Source: a virus. From it: a stretch of 49,803 bases of DNA. Of the stretch, positions 25,135 to 34,515 are shown one piece after another. Made by a program: the position numbers and the translations under genes. Where the stretch lies: positions 3,460 through 53,262 of the IMG/VR virus record IMGVR_UViG_3300030099_007948, one strand, 5' to 3'. Every line of letters begins with the position of its first letter. Position 1 is the first letter of the stretch. The notes below the pieces were generated by a model. That model was given only the letters and a program-made list of their open reading frames with translations. It had not been told where the DNA came from and did not search any database.

Positions 25135-25401
25135 CTAATCTTTGAGAAACTCAGCTATTGTATGAAATGCTGTAAACACCTCTTCATCATCTTCTATAGC
25201 GAGTCCTAAGTCCTCTTCAATTTCAAAAGAATGTGTTGTGTATACGGACTTTTCATGAACAAATCGCCCGTCTTTGATGTATACTCGACCTTCATTTGGA
25301 CTGGGGAAATTCATTCTCGAATATACCTCTTCTTTAAGAATCTTTACTAGTTCTCTAGGGTCTATTTCCACCTCAACAGCAGTTTTACCTTTAACACGCA
25401 T
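25135..25401 (-). CDS. small acidic hypothetical protein
   Basis: 88 residues, family unknown. A beta-rich start (VKGKTAVEVEIDPRELVKILKEEV) and an acidic end (IEEDLGLAIEDDEEVFTAFHTIAEFL). It has a TATAAT box (25418-25413) 11 bases before the ATG and lacks the late heptamer, suggesting an early or middle gene. Confidence 0.6.
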   Translation of the reverse strand: MRVKGKTAVEVEIDPRELVKILKEEVYSRMNFPSPNEGRVYIKDGRFVHEKSVYTTHSFEIEEDLGLAIEDDEEVFTAFHTIAEFLKD

Positions 25402-25448
25402 ACTTTAATTATATTATAGTTCCTTAAATTGGATTTACCACCCTGGTA

Positions 25449-25455
25449 TTAAATA
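25449..25455 (+). promoter_or_regulatory. late promoter heptamer for gp25
   Basis: TTAAATA five bases before ATG 25461. Confidence 0.6.
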
Positions 25456-25460
25456 TTAAT

Positions 25461-25949
25461 ATGCCGTTGATTAAAATGCCGGATCTTGCCGTCGATAAGC
25501 TAGAAAATGCTAGCTTGCAGAATGAGTATCTTTACAAAGATCTGCACTTAGACTTAGAGTTAGCTGTTTATTATAACCGCCAACTAAACAAAGGTCAGCA
25601 GTTAAGAGATGTGCAAGGATTATTTGATCTCGAATCAGTTAAAAATAGCATTACTAATGCGTTCTTAACGGCGCCTGGACAAAAAATACTAAATCCAGAA
25701 TTTGGTATTGATTTAAGGCGGCATGTATTTGAGCAAGTATCTGTTTTTGAGGAAGATTGGATACGGGATGATATAGAAAGAAGTTTACCTGGACAAGAGC
25801 CGCGCATACAACTCCAAAACGTTGAGGTTGTGGCAAGACCAGATGAAAATCGTTTTGATATATTTTTGAAAATAAATGTACCTTCACTTAATGCTTATGG
25901 CATAACTCTTGAAGGACGCTTAAATAAAGAAGGATACTATATAGTTTAG
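25461..25949 (+). CDS. baseplate wedge protein, gp25-like
   Basis: A 162-residue GPW/gp25 family protein, which starts sheath assembly in contractile systems. Visible core: DLESVKNSITNAFLTAPGQK, then NPEFGIDLRRHVFE, the family signature (PxxGxxLRxxxFE). An N-terminal extension of about 40 residues precedes it. It is followed two bases later by gp6, the usual partner order. Confidence 0.92.
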   Translation: MPLIKMPDLAVDKLENASLQNEYLYKDLHLDLELAVYYNRQLNKGQQLRDVQGLFDLESVKNSITNAFLTAPGQKILNPEFGIDLRRHVFEQVSVFEEDWIRDDIERSLPGQEPRIQLQNVEVVARPDENRFDIFLKINVPSLNAYGITLEGRLNKEGYYIV

Positions 25950-25951
25950 CC

Positions 25952-27790
25952 ATGCCAAGCGAAGAAAAACAAGACAATAAATTTTTAGATTTTAACCTGC
26001 CACAGGACGCATACGTGGCATTTGATGCCACCACGTTGAAAGATTTTATTATTCAACGTTTAAATGAGAACGAAAAATTTACAGATCAAAACTACGAAGG
26101 TAGTAATCTCGCAGCTATTATCGATATAATAGCTTATTCTTATCACGTTCTTTTATTTTACTTAAACAATACAGCTTCTGAGGTTGATTTCAATCAAGCA
26201 ACACTGTATGAAAACATGAATAGAATTGTTAAGCTTATTGGGTATAAGCCAACCGGTAGGCAAACTTCAGTCGTTCCTGTAAATGCAATTGCAGAAGCTG
26301 CTATGGGTAGAGGTAACTACACTATAAGAAAATATAGTTATTTTCTAGCTGATGCTAATACACAATATACCTTTAACGAGGATTACTCGTTTGACAAAAC
26401 AACTACAAGTGACGAAGTTATAAAGACATTAAACGATAACGTTATATTGTACCAAGGTGTAGTTACGGAGTATCCAAATTATTTTGCACAAGGGATTGAT
26501 TTCGAAACTGTACCTATTGTTGTTGAAGCTATTTCTAATACTGATGCGAGATTTGTAGCAGACAACACAATAAGTGTTTATGTAAAAGAAACAGCTTCCG
26601 ATACATATTACGAGTATAGAGAAGTTGATAATTTATATTTAACTAATTCAACTGATAGGGTTTATGAAAAGAGATTAAATGAAAATGGTTTTTATGAAAT
26701 TAAGTTCGGAGATGGTTCATTTGGGAAAAAGCTAAAGCAAGATGATATTGTATCAATAAACTATATTCTCTCTGATAATAATAGAGGAATCATAAGTAAA
26801 AATGTCATTAATGGTAATAAGCTGTTTGTATATGACTCAGCAAGACAGCGGCAAATATTTAACGATACATATCAAAATAAAGAGCAAACTACATTTCTTA
26901 ATAGTCGATCAGGTACAAATTTAAAAATTAATAACCCTATTAACTCTTCAACCTTAACAGATGCTGAAACTGTTGAGCAGATAAGACAAAATGCTTCTAA
27001 ATTATTCTCTTCACAATTGCGGCTCGTTACAGGAGAAGATTATGAATTTTTTGTAAAGAAAAATCTAGCTAGCGTTGTTAATAGTGTTAAGGTAGTTAAC
27101 AACGATGAATACCTTAATGGTTACATACAGTATTTTTATGATATATGCGTCGATCCAAATAAAGTAAATAGAGTTATTATTAATCAAGTTAATTTTGCTG
27201 ATGCATGTGATTTCAACAATGTTAACTTATTTGTAACACCTAGATTTACTATTACAGAAGATGGCGACTACCCACCTTTCTGTAGTGAGTCGTTTAAAAA
27301 TCTGATAGTTACAACTACATCAGAAAAGAAAATGGTTTCTAATGATGTAGTACCGCGTGATCCTATCTATATGGCTTACGGGTTAGGAATGAGTAATAGC
27401 GATACATTAGACGTAAGTATTTTAAATGATACAAAGCTGTATATTGTTCGCGAGACAACCAATAAAATTAGTAAGCCAACTTTAGTGTCTAAAGCTGCAG
27501 CTGTTATAAGAAAATACTTCTTACCAGCTAACAACGAGTTAGGCCAAAATATAAACTTATCAAAAATGGCAGGTGAAATATTATCTATAACAGGTGTAAA
27601 GCGGATATTTACAAAAAATGAAAACGATGGTTCAATATTTAATGGATTATCGTTATTATCTTTTAACCCACAATACCCTGAAAGTGATATACAATTAGTG
27701 AACCAAGATATAACTCTTCCATATTTTAAATTCCCTTACTTGTATACTACACAGTCTTTAGGTAATAATATAACTGTTATCGATGAGTGA
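25952..27790 (+). CDS. baseplate wedge protein, gp6-like
   Basis: 612 residues (T4 gp6: 660), the central inner-baseplate wedge protein related to gpJ. The N-terminal region has YEGSNLAAIIDIIAYSYHVLLFYLNNTASEV, typical of the family, followed by NRIVKLIGYKPTG. Later comes the FGDGSFGKKLKQDDIVSINYI block. It overlaps the next gene by eight bases. Confidence 0.9.
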   Translation: MPSEEKQDNKFLDFNLPQDAYVAFDATTLKDFIIQRLNENEKFTDQNYEGSNLAAIIDIIAYSYHVLLFYLNNTASEVDFNQATLYENMNRIVKLIGYKPTGRQTSVVPVNAIAEAAMGRGNYTIRKYSYFLADANTQYTFNEDYSFDKTTTSDEVIKTLNDNVILYQGVVTEYPNYFAQGIDFETVPIVVEAISNTDARFVADNTISVYVKETASDTYYEYREVDNLYLTNSTDRVYEKRLNENGFYEIKFGDGSFGKKLKQDDIVSINYILSDNNRGIISKNVINGNKLFVYDSARQRQIFNDTYQNKEQTTFLNSRSGTNLKINNPINSSTLTDAETVEQIRQNASKLFSSQLRLVTGEDYEFFVKKNLASVVNSVKVVNNDEYLNGYIQYFYDICVDPNKVNRVIINQVNFADACDFNNVNLFVTPRFTITEDGDYPPFCSESFKNLIVTTTSEKKMVSNDVVPRDPIYMAYGLGMSNSDTLDVSILNDTKLYIVRETTNKISKPTLVSKAAAVIRKYFLPANNELGQNINLSKMAGEILSITGVKRIFTKNENDGSIFNGLSLLSFNPQYPESDIQLVNQDITLPYFKFPYLYTTQSLGNNITVIDE

Positions 27791-30125
27791 TACAAAAACA
27801 AATTATGCTACTATTAGCGCTGTAGATTATAGAGGGCTTGATGCGTCGTCTTCCTATAATCTATCTATAACACCGCTTACTTTTTTCGCAAATGTGCCCA
27901 CACAAACTGGAGATGAATCCTTAACGCTTAACAATACTGAGGTAACATTTGATTACGGTGATGGTACTATTGAACAAGCGACATCACTACGCACTGATTC
28001 TAATGGTAATAATATTTTAAGTGCGTCTCATAGTTTTGCGTTTCCCGGTGTCTATACTGTAAGAATGATACTGAGAGATTGTAATAATAATGCCGTTCTT
28101 GCTTCTGGAACTAAGGAAGTACAGATTGAAGACTATATTACCAACACCTTTTCTGTGACGTGTCTAGATTTGCTTCCGCAATATCAATTTGCTTTATCAG
28201 CTGGAGAATATTCTACACCATTAACCATTAATTCACTTTCACCTTTTTATCAGGATTTCCAAGATATATATTTTTCAGTTTCCGGGACAGATTGCCCGAA
28301 CTACTTTAATTTAAATGATAGTAAGTATAAACAATTGCAAAATTATTTTTCTTTTTACGAAAAGCAATTTTTACCGAATTTATCAGGATTCCAATATGTT
28401 GAATTATCTAAAATTCCTCTATCCTCAGAAAACATTTACGTTTTGCTCAGTGGTGCCGAACTAATAACATCAACAACAGAAACACCCTCATCAATCATTG
28501 CTGGTAAGTCGGGTACCCAAATTGTGTATTTTAAAACACAAGAACAGACACTCTCTACAACACCCATTTATCTTTCTTTTTATAAAGATAGAAAAAATAT
28601 TTTTTCTAGAGGTAAAAAAGGGTACAGTAATCATAACTTTTTAAATAATTTTACAGTAACATTATCTGCTATCGTCGGACCAGCTAATGTTGAGTCTGTA
28701 TCTGCTGGAGATATCTCTATATCATCTAATGGGTTAGATAATGAAGGTGATGAACTAAATTCGTTTGCAATTAACCCTATACAGTATAAAAACACTAATA
28801 TACCGTTTGTTCTTAAACCAAAAAATCAAAACGCGTTTACTGTAAATGCATTATCGGCAGGTGACCCTGAGATAGTATTAGTTTGTAGAACATCAGGGTT
28901 ATTGCCAGTGAATGGAACCAACGGTTGCACTAATGGTGAACATATAAGCACAGATAACTACACTATTACAAATATAGATAATACACTATCATCTATTGGA
29001 ACCGATTTTTGGTATCGTGGTGTATTAAAATATGATGATAGCTTAGTAGCTGCGTCAAGCGCTGTAGTAATGAATGTAGAATTAAGTGCGAGAAATGCAT
29101 ACGCAATATTAAACACAGATGATTACATTACAACAGAAATTACATTAACAGGTGGAACAAACTTTAGTCTGTATCCTAAAGATTATTATTCTGTATATAA
29201 AGTCAATGAAGATTTTGATTTTGAGCAAATGATAAAGGATCTTAGATTCCAAGAGATCCTTCTTGATAAAGAAGTACTCTTTACTGACTTTATAGGTTCA
29301 ATTTTTGGCGGTGTTAGTAGCAATAATACTTCACTGGGTAAAAAGCTGTATGAGAGTATTATTAATTTTGTACAAAATACATCTGATATTGACGTATGTA
29401 ATATTACAGCGCTTGATGGATTGAGTAAATTAGTAGATAATGAAAATATAATCTATAATAGCAATCACCCTGAAGAGATAAAAAGATTAATTAATTTATT
29501 CAGTATACAATATAATAAGTTTAGAGGTTATAGTAATCAATTTAATCAAAATTTTGATAGTAGAAATAGGACGTTTAAAACCAAATATGGTACAAATCTC
29601 GGCGATGAGATAACGTTTATGACATATGCTGTATCTGCTGGGACAGATATAGTAGCATACGAAAAATTTAGCGGTGAGTATACACTTCTAAATTCTTACC
29701 AACCTATATTAACAGCCGATGTTGTTGAGAGGGTAGACCCTGACGCGTTTTTTACCGGATCACCTATTGTTTCAACATATAATTTAAGAGAATATAACGA
29801 TGAATGGGGCTGGCCGTTAGTAGTTTCACCCGGGGCATCAGGCGCAGATATTGAAAAATTTTATACTTTTTACGAATTTACACCGGGAGGCAACGGAACT
29901 GTTTTAAACGGTGTTATTGATTGGAATAACCCACAAACAGGTATTATGGACACAGCATACCCGGATGGGAGCGGTGGGTGGTTAGATGGAGAACCTACAC
30001 ATAGCCTCGGGGCAGAAGAACTAACTTATAATACACCGCTATCAAGCTTAGAGGGTGATGATAAAATATTCGACATAATGATTAGGAATTCATTATTTAG
30101 TAGTCTATCTCTGTTTGAAGGATAA
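27783..30125 (+). CDS. large baseplate/tail protein with PKD-like domain
   Basis: 780 residues at the gp7/gp8 position. Residues about 45-110 look like a PKD/Ig-type beta sandwich: TFDYGDGTIEQ, then HSFAFPGVYTVRMIL. Residues about 470-600 contain a helical section (SLGKKLYESIINFVQNTSDIDVCNI, then EEIKRLINLFSIQYNKFRGY) that may be the wedge-contact part. No T4 gene match is certain. It overlaps gp6 by eight bases and ends in a late promoter heptamer. Confidence 0.6.
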   Translation: MSDTKTNYATISAVDYRGLDASSSYNLSITPLTFFANVPTQTGDESLTLNNTEVTFDYGDGTIEQATSLRTDSNGNNILSASHSFAFPGVYTVRMILRDCNNNAVLASGTKEVQIEDYITNTFSVTCLDLLPQYQFALSAGEYSTPLTINSLSPFYQDFQDIYFSVSGTDCPNYFNLNDSKYKQLQNYFSFYEKQFLPNLSGFQYVELSKIPLSSENIYVLLSGAELITSTTETPSSIIAGKSGTQIVYFKTQEQTLSTTPIYLSFYKDRKNIFSRGKKGYSNHNFLNNFTVTLSAIVGPANVESVSAGDISISSNGLDNEGDELNSFAINPIQYKNTNIPFVLKPKNQNAFTVNALSAGDPEIVLVCRTSGLLPVNGTNGCTNGEHISTDNYTITNIDNTLSSIGTDFWYRGVLKYDDSLVAASSAVVMNVELSARNAYAILNTDDYITTEITLTGGTNFSLYPKDYYSVYKVNEDFDFEQMIKDLRFQEILLDKEVLFTDFIGSIFGGVSSNNTSLGKKLYESIINFVQNTSDIDVCNITALDGLSKLVDNENIIYNSNHPEEIKRLINLFSIQYNKFRGYSNQFNQNFDSRNRTFKTKYGTNLGDEITFMTYAVSAGTDIVAYEKFSGEYTLLNSYQPILTADVVERVDPDAFFTGSPIVSTYNLREYNDEWGWPLVVSPGASGADIEKFYTFYEFTPGGNGTVLNGVIDWNNPQTGIMDTAYPDGSGGWLDGEPTHSLGAEELTYNTPLSSLEGDDKIFDIMIRNSLFSSLSLFEG

Positions 30126-30128
30126 ATA
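30122..30128 (+). promoter_or_regulatory. late promoter heptamer, stop codon embedded
   Basis: ATAAATA six bases before ATG 30135; the TAA at 30123-30125 ends the upstream gene. Confidence 0.65.
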
Positions 30129-30134
30129 TGTTTA

Positions 30135-32984
30135 ATGGAAGAAATAATTCAAGGGTATCCTGAGGTTAGTTTATCTATAACCAATCCAGACGTAAGAAGA
30201 GAAAACGCTCTAGATAGAAATAGTCCGTTTTCTTTTCTCGACTTTATTAAAAATGTTCGCGAAACTTACGAACCTTCTGATTTACAGAATTTTTACAATG
30301 TATATATCAAAAGATATAACAGGCAGAGTGTAGCTAAGGGTCTGACGGATAAAGAAATTATTATTGAAAGATATAGGGAGTTTCTTAAAGATATTACGTT
30401 AAATTTTTCTACAAATGCAGAGAAAAAATTTCTTTCGCAAATCGATTTTAATGACAAGTATGATTTACAAATAGCGGTTTCTTTTTACAGTAAGAAGATA
30501 AGAAGTATAATCTCTTACTATCAAGTTAAAAGAGAAAAATTACATTTTTCGACGATTAAAGCAAAACTCAAAGGAAGTGACTTTGGGTTTAGACAAAATG
30601 CTTATAATCTTGTTACAGATTTTTTAGCTAATAGAAGTACAGCTGCGCAGGATTATAACATAGATACAATTAAAGAAAACGTAACAGTTTCGTTAACAGA
30701 ATATGTTGATCAATATACACAATATTTTAATGCTGAACCTGATGAAAAAGTTTATGGAAGAAATTTTGTAGAGTATACGCCTGATGGTCCTCCGTTTAGC
30801 AATATATTTTTAACTAACGACACGGTTCTTGTTGAAGAGGTTTTTGCTGGGCTGGATCAAGTTTTAATAGATTTAAAAGAAGCAAATGAGCTGTTCGAAA
30901 ACAAAAGACAGCAAACTGAAAAATTTATTGGTGCAGATTATTACTACCTATCTGCCAATAATGTAGGTACGTATGAAGTAGGGGTATTATTCGAAGCTGA
31001 TAAGCCCTATGCTAATTTTTTAAACACCAATTATCCTTCTGTTGCTTCAGTATTCTCTAACGAAATAAAAAGCGTAAGAGATCAAGGATTTTTTAGACCG
31101 ACAAATGCAAGTATTGTCTCTATAGAAAGTGAACGTCTAGACTTCTTTACTCAAAATTTTTACGGTACAGATAAGCTTTTTATTTTTCCTGATCCTAATT
31201 TATTTACAAACGATGACGATATTTTTACGTTTGTTATCGATACGTCGAGATCTATAAACAATCAAAGTAAGGGTGCAGCTGTTAACCAGCCTAATACAGA
31301 TAAAAATAGTACATCCTTAATGGGATATAACTCTGAGTTACCAACAGGTAAAGATATTAATTCCGATCTTTCTTTTCTCTTTGATCAAGGATATATACAC
31401 GATAGTAAAAGAGATTTAAATGGTAATATTTTTGGGCTTCTAAAAGATCAAAACTATTATAAAAACAATTTTGAAGTTCGGGCAGAGAAAACAATTAAAA
31501 GTTTAATATTAAATGGGTATCAATTTTTTGATGCTTTATATGGGGAAGGATCAAATTTTGATTACGATACTGTAGATGCTGGTGCAACTTACAGTGAAAC
31601 TTATAGGTCGGGCATTACATCTTATACTCAAAACTTTACAGCTGGAACAGTAGCAGAACAAGCTTCTGCTTATGATATATTTGGTCGTTACTTTGGGCCA
31701 TATCAAGAACAAATACCGATACCAACGTTTTCGGCTGTTGATATCGAACAAGTTGGTACAATCGAGGCAGATGTACAGGAGGGTGCTTTCTTTAAGTTTT
31801 CAGATAATGTAAATCTTGATGACGCTGTAAGTACTAATTTAAGCGCATATGACGCTTCTACGGGGGAGTTTTATTTCTCTAATTTATTAGAAGCAGGTGT
31901 ATCGTTTTATGATGACGGATCGACCATTGTGCGCGCATTATGTGACAGCCTTCACCCTGCAGCTACTGGTAATTTTACTTATAATCCAGTCGCTTCCGGT
32001 GATAATAACGTTACAAATATGGAGGGTGGTTTATTTTATGATGATCTAACCTTTAATTACACACCAAGGGAGTTTGAATCAGTCGACTACGTACCAACCA
32101 CATTACGCGAAACAGTAGTTACAGATGTTGTATCTGCAGCTGATAGCTTTTTCACAAAACGAGTCGACTGTGGTAAAATATATGTTAAAAACATAAACAA
32201 ACCTGCAAATTGGCCTAACGTCAAAGAACTTACACAGTCCTTAACATACTTAGATACAAAATACTCAGCAACTATCGGACACGAGCTCTCTACTTGTGTG
32301 AAAAACTTTGACTTACTTTATAACACTTTATTTATCGAGACTAGTTCTTTCTTAGTAGTAGAGAATATTGATTATAATATAGAAACGTTTGATTTTGAAA
32401 ATTCAGGATCTATTTCAAATGTTCTTTCAACAAATACAAATAATTTTGATAAAATAAGTAATCGATTTAAAGTCGGTGATGATGTTTTCTATGCTAAACT
32501 AATACACTCTGGCGTTATTAACGCAAATGTCGTTTTTAAGGATTTTAGAGTATATCCTGAAATTTACAAATTTAACTATAATACAAAGAAAGTAGAGCAA
32601 ATATACCCAACACCTGAAACTTCTGTAACTGATGACGCCTTATACTTTAATAGTATGAGAAATGATGTTGTCATTTTAGAGTCGAGTAAGCCTCAGTTAA
32701 CTTATAGCAGTGATAATGAAGTATTTAATTTAAGCTTTATACTTAAGGACCAGAATAAAGCTCCAAGACTTTATTCTTACATATTTGAATATAAAAATAA
32801 AGTCAACTTTTTATCTACAGAATATTACGTTGCCAATGACACGTCTGAAACCTTTAATTTTATTAAAACATCCGGATGGGGCGTACCAGAACTCGATCTT
32901 AGCTTTTTAGAGTTTGCATTAAGCTCTGGAATACCAGCCATGACTATTTCTTACCCACCATCTGCTGCTTCTATAATATTATGA
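30135..32984 (+). CDS. very large tail structural protein
   Basis: 949 residues, family not recognised. Residues 1-200 are helical with FLDFIKNVRETYEPSDLQNFYNVY and many Lys/Tyr pairs (SIISYYQVKREKLHF). The rest is beta-rich with many Asn/Thr/Tyr residues. By place it could be the gp7 or gp10 equivalent. It overlaps the protease-bearing gene by four bases (ATGA), so the two are probably made in related amounts. Confidence 0.55.
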   Translation: MEEIIQGYPEVSLSITNPDVRRENALDRNSPFSFLDFIKNVRETYEPSDLQNFYNVYIKRYNRQSVAKGLTDKEIIIERYREFLKDITLNFSTNAEKKFLSQIDFNDKYDLQIAVSFYSKKIRSIISYYQVKREKLHFSTIKAKLKGSDFGFRQNAYNLVTDFLANRSTAAQDYNIDTIKENVTVSLTEYVDQYTQYFNAEPDEKVYGRNFVEYTPDGPPFSNIFLTNDTVLVEEVFAGLDQVLIDLKEANELFENKRQQTEKFIGADYYYLSANNVGTYEVGVLFEADKPYANFLNTNYPSVASVFSNEIKSVRDQGFFRPTNASIVSIESERLDFFTQNFYGTDKLFIFPDPNLFTNDDDIFTFVIDTSRSINNQSKGAAVNQPNTDKNSTSLMGYNSELPTGKDINSDLSFLFDQGYIHDSKRDLNGNIFGLLKDQNYYKNNFEVRAEKTIKSLILNGYQFFDALYGEGSNFDYDTVDAGATYSETYRSGITSYTQNFTAGTVAEQASAYDIFGRYFGPYQEQIPIPTFSAVDIEQVGTIEADVQEGAFFKFSDNVNLDDAVSTNLSAYDASTGEFYFSNLLEAGVSFYDDGSTIVRALCDSLHPAATGNFTYNPVASGDNNVTNMEGGLFYDDLTFNYTPREFESVDYVPTTLRETVVTDVVSAADSFFTKRVDCGKIYVKNINKPANWPNVKELTQSLTYLDTKYSATIGHELSTCVKNFDLLYNTLFIETSSFLVVENIDYNIETFDFENSGSISNVLSTNTNNFDKISNRFKVGDDVFYAKLIHSGVINANVVFKDFRVYPEIYKFNYNTKKVEQIYPTPETSVTDDALYFNSMRNDVVILESSKPQLTYSSDNEVFNLSFILKDQNKAPRLYSYIFEYKNKVNFLSTEYYVANDTSETFNFIKTSGWGVPELDLSFLEFALSSGIPAMTISYPPSAASIIL

Positions 32985-34495
32985 ACACTCACACTATATA
33001 TCTCACTTCTACTAATACAGCTGATGATCAAGTACTTAATGAAATTGACTTATTTGATTTAACAAAACTCACGCTAGATCTATCGCAAGTCTACTCAGGT
33101 GTCTTTCCAAACTACTTAGCTATTAATTGGGGCGATAATAGTGACATTGAAGAACCAGATATAACAATATATAGAAATTATAAAACTGATTCAATATACC
33201 CTGAAGTAAAAGATGGTGCTTCACCAGTATTTTTCAATAAGCCATACACGCATATTTTCTATCCATCGGAAACCGCTCTCAAAAAAGTAATGACGATGAG
33301 AGTAAATGTGGGGTATATTACGGGCAACACAACAAAGTTTACAATACCTCTTAACGTTCGAACTGAAGGTTATTTTGAAAATATAAATGATCTAGATTTA
33401 TTAAATGTTAGTTTATTAAACAATAAAGATAATAAATCAATTTTTACGTTTTTAACAAAGCAAGATAATTACGTTTTACAGAGTCATAATAACGACGACA
33501 TAGTGTATGATACTGTGGGTAACATTAATACGTTATCATCATATAAAGATACATCTCATCAAAGTATAACAGAGACACAGTCTTTATTATCTGCTGTTAC
33601 GGACCCTAATGGTTCATCTGCAAAATTTAAATTTATTGAAAGTATTGGTGTTAATACAGCAACTTGGACGTCAACTTTTTGGGGATATGCCAATAGATCG
33701 GTTTACGACTTTTCCGGGACCAGCTATGGGCTATCGGGTAGTAGTCGCGGCGAGGAGATCCCAAGTGATAATAACATAACGTTAATATCACCTAGGCATG
33801 GTGTAGGTGTAGATCACTTTACTAATGATCCTGAAGCAGGCGACGTCGCTTATTTTTATGATCACACTACGGGGGAATCTGTATCCGCAACTATTTCCGG
33901 TGCTGCTAGTATTGGAAATGATTTAAGGGTTTATAGTTTCGAGAGAGATTTATCTACCGCAACAACATCTACAGGTGCTGATAGTAGTATTAAACTTCAT
34001 AAAGTACCATATTTTGCAAACGAAGCTCCAGCAAATACATACCCTGTAGTATACCAGGCTGGTAATAAAGAATTCGACAGTGACCATTTTATTGGTTATG
34101 GTGCAACAGACGTGTTAAATAAATTAACACTAACAAGAAACATCAACAATGAAATTATTAATTCTTATAATAAAGAGGTAATTGTTTTTATTAATTCTGT
34201 TCCTACACCAGGAGGGAATGCAGCACTGCCAGATTTTCGTCTAACTAATGTATCTCCTTCACTCTCAACTTATAACTTAAGTCTAACCGGAGTTGAAAGT
34301 GGTGATAGTGGAGGGCCTATTTATATAACATATGGAAATGAACTTTTGCTTCTAGGAATTATTCAAAGAGAGCAGTCATCCGGGGCAGTAAGTACAAATT
34401 TTGGAAATTTAAATATACAAGCAGATATTGCTACAGGTATGGAAGCGGTAGGAAATACATGGGGATATAAGCTGTCAACAGTTCGCTTAAGTTAA
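32981..34495 (+). CDS. baseplate-row protein with chymotrypsin-like serine protease domain
   Basis: 504 residues. The N-terminal part has a PKD-like turn (LAINWGDNSD, about 47-55). From about residue 265 a serine protease domain follows: TLISPRHGVGVDHF with His279, IGNDLRVYSF with Asp314, and ESGDSGGPIYI with Ser443, where GDSGGP is the S1-family nucleophile motif and G441 sits at the oxyanion position. The closing strands (ELLLLGIIQRE) fit the fold. No signal peptide or clear propeptide is seen. It is coupled by ATGA to the 949-residue gene. The role (fibre maturation, host surface digestion) is unknown. Confidence 0.75.
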   Translation: MNTHTIYLTSTNTADDQVLNEIDLFDLTKLTLDLSQVYSGVFPNYLAINWGDNSDIEEPDITIYRNYKTDSIYPEVKDGASPVFFNKPYTHIFYPSETALKKVMTMRVNVGYITGNTTKFTIPLNVRTEGYFENINDLDLLNVSLLNNKDNKSIFTFLTKQDNYVLQSHNNDDIVYDTVGNINTLSSYKDTSHQSITETQSLLSAVTDPNGSSAKFKFIESIGVNTATWTSTFWGYANRSVYDFSGTSYGLSGSSRGEEIPSDNNITLISPRHGVGVDHFTNDPEAGDVAYFYDHTTGESVSATISGAASIGNDLRVYSFERDLSTATTSTGADSSIKLHKVPYFANEAPANTYPVVYQAGNKEFDSDHFIGYGATDVLNKLTLTRNINNEIINSYNKEVIVFINSVPTPGGNAALPDFRLTNVSPSLSTYNLSLTGVESGDSGGPIYITYGNELLLLGIIQREQSSGAVSTNFGNLNIQADIATGMEAVGNTWGYKLSTVRLS

Positions 34496-34502
34496 CGGCA
34501 GT

Positions 34503-34509
34503 ATAAATA
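34503..34509 (+). promoter_or_regulatory. late promoter heptamer, full TATAAATA
   Basis: TATAAATA core six bases before ATG 34516. Confidence 0.75.
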
Positions 34510-34515
34510 TATACG

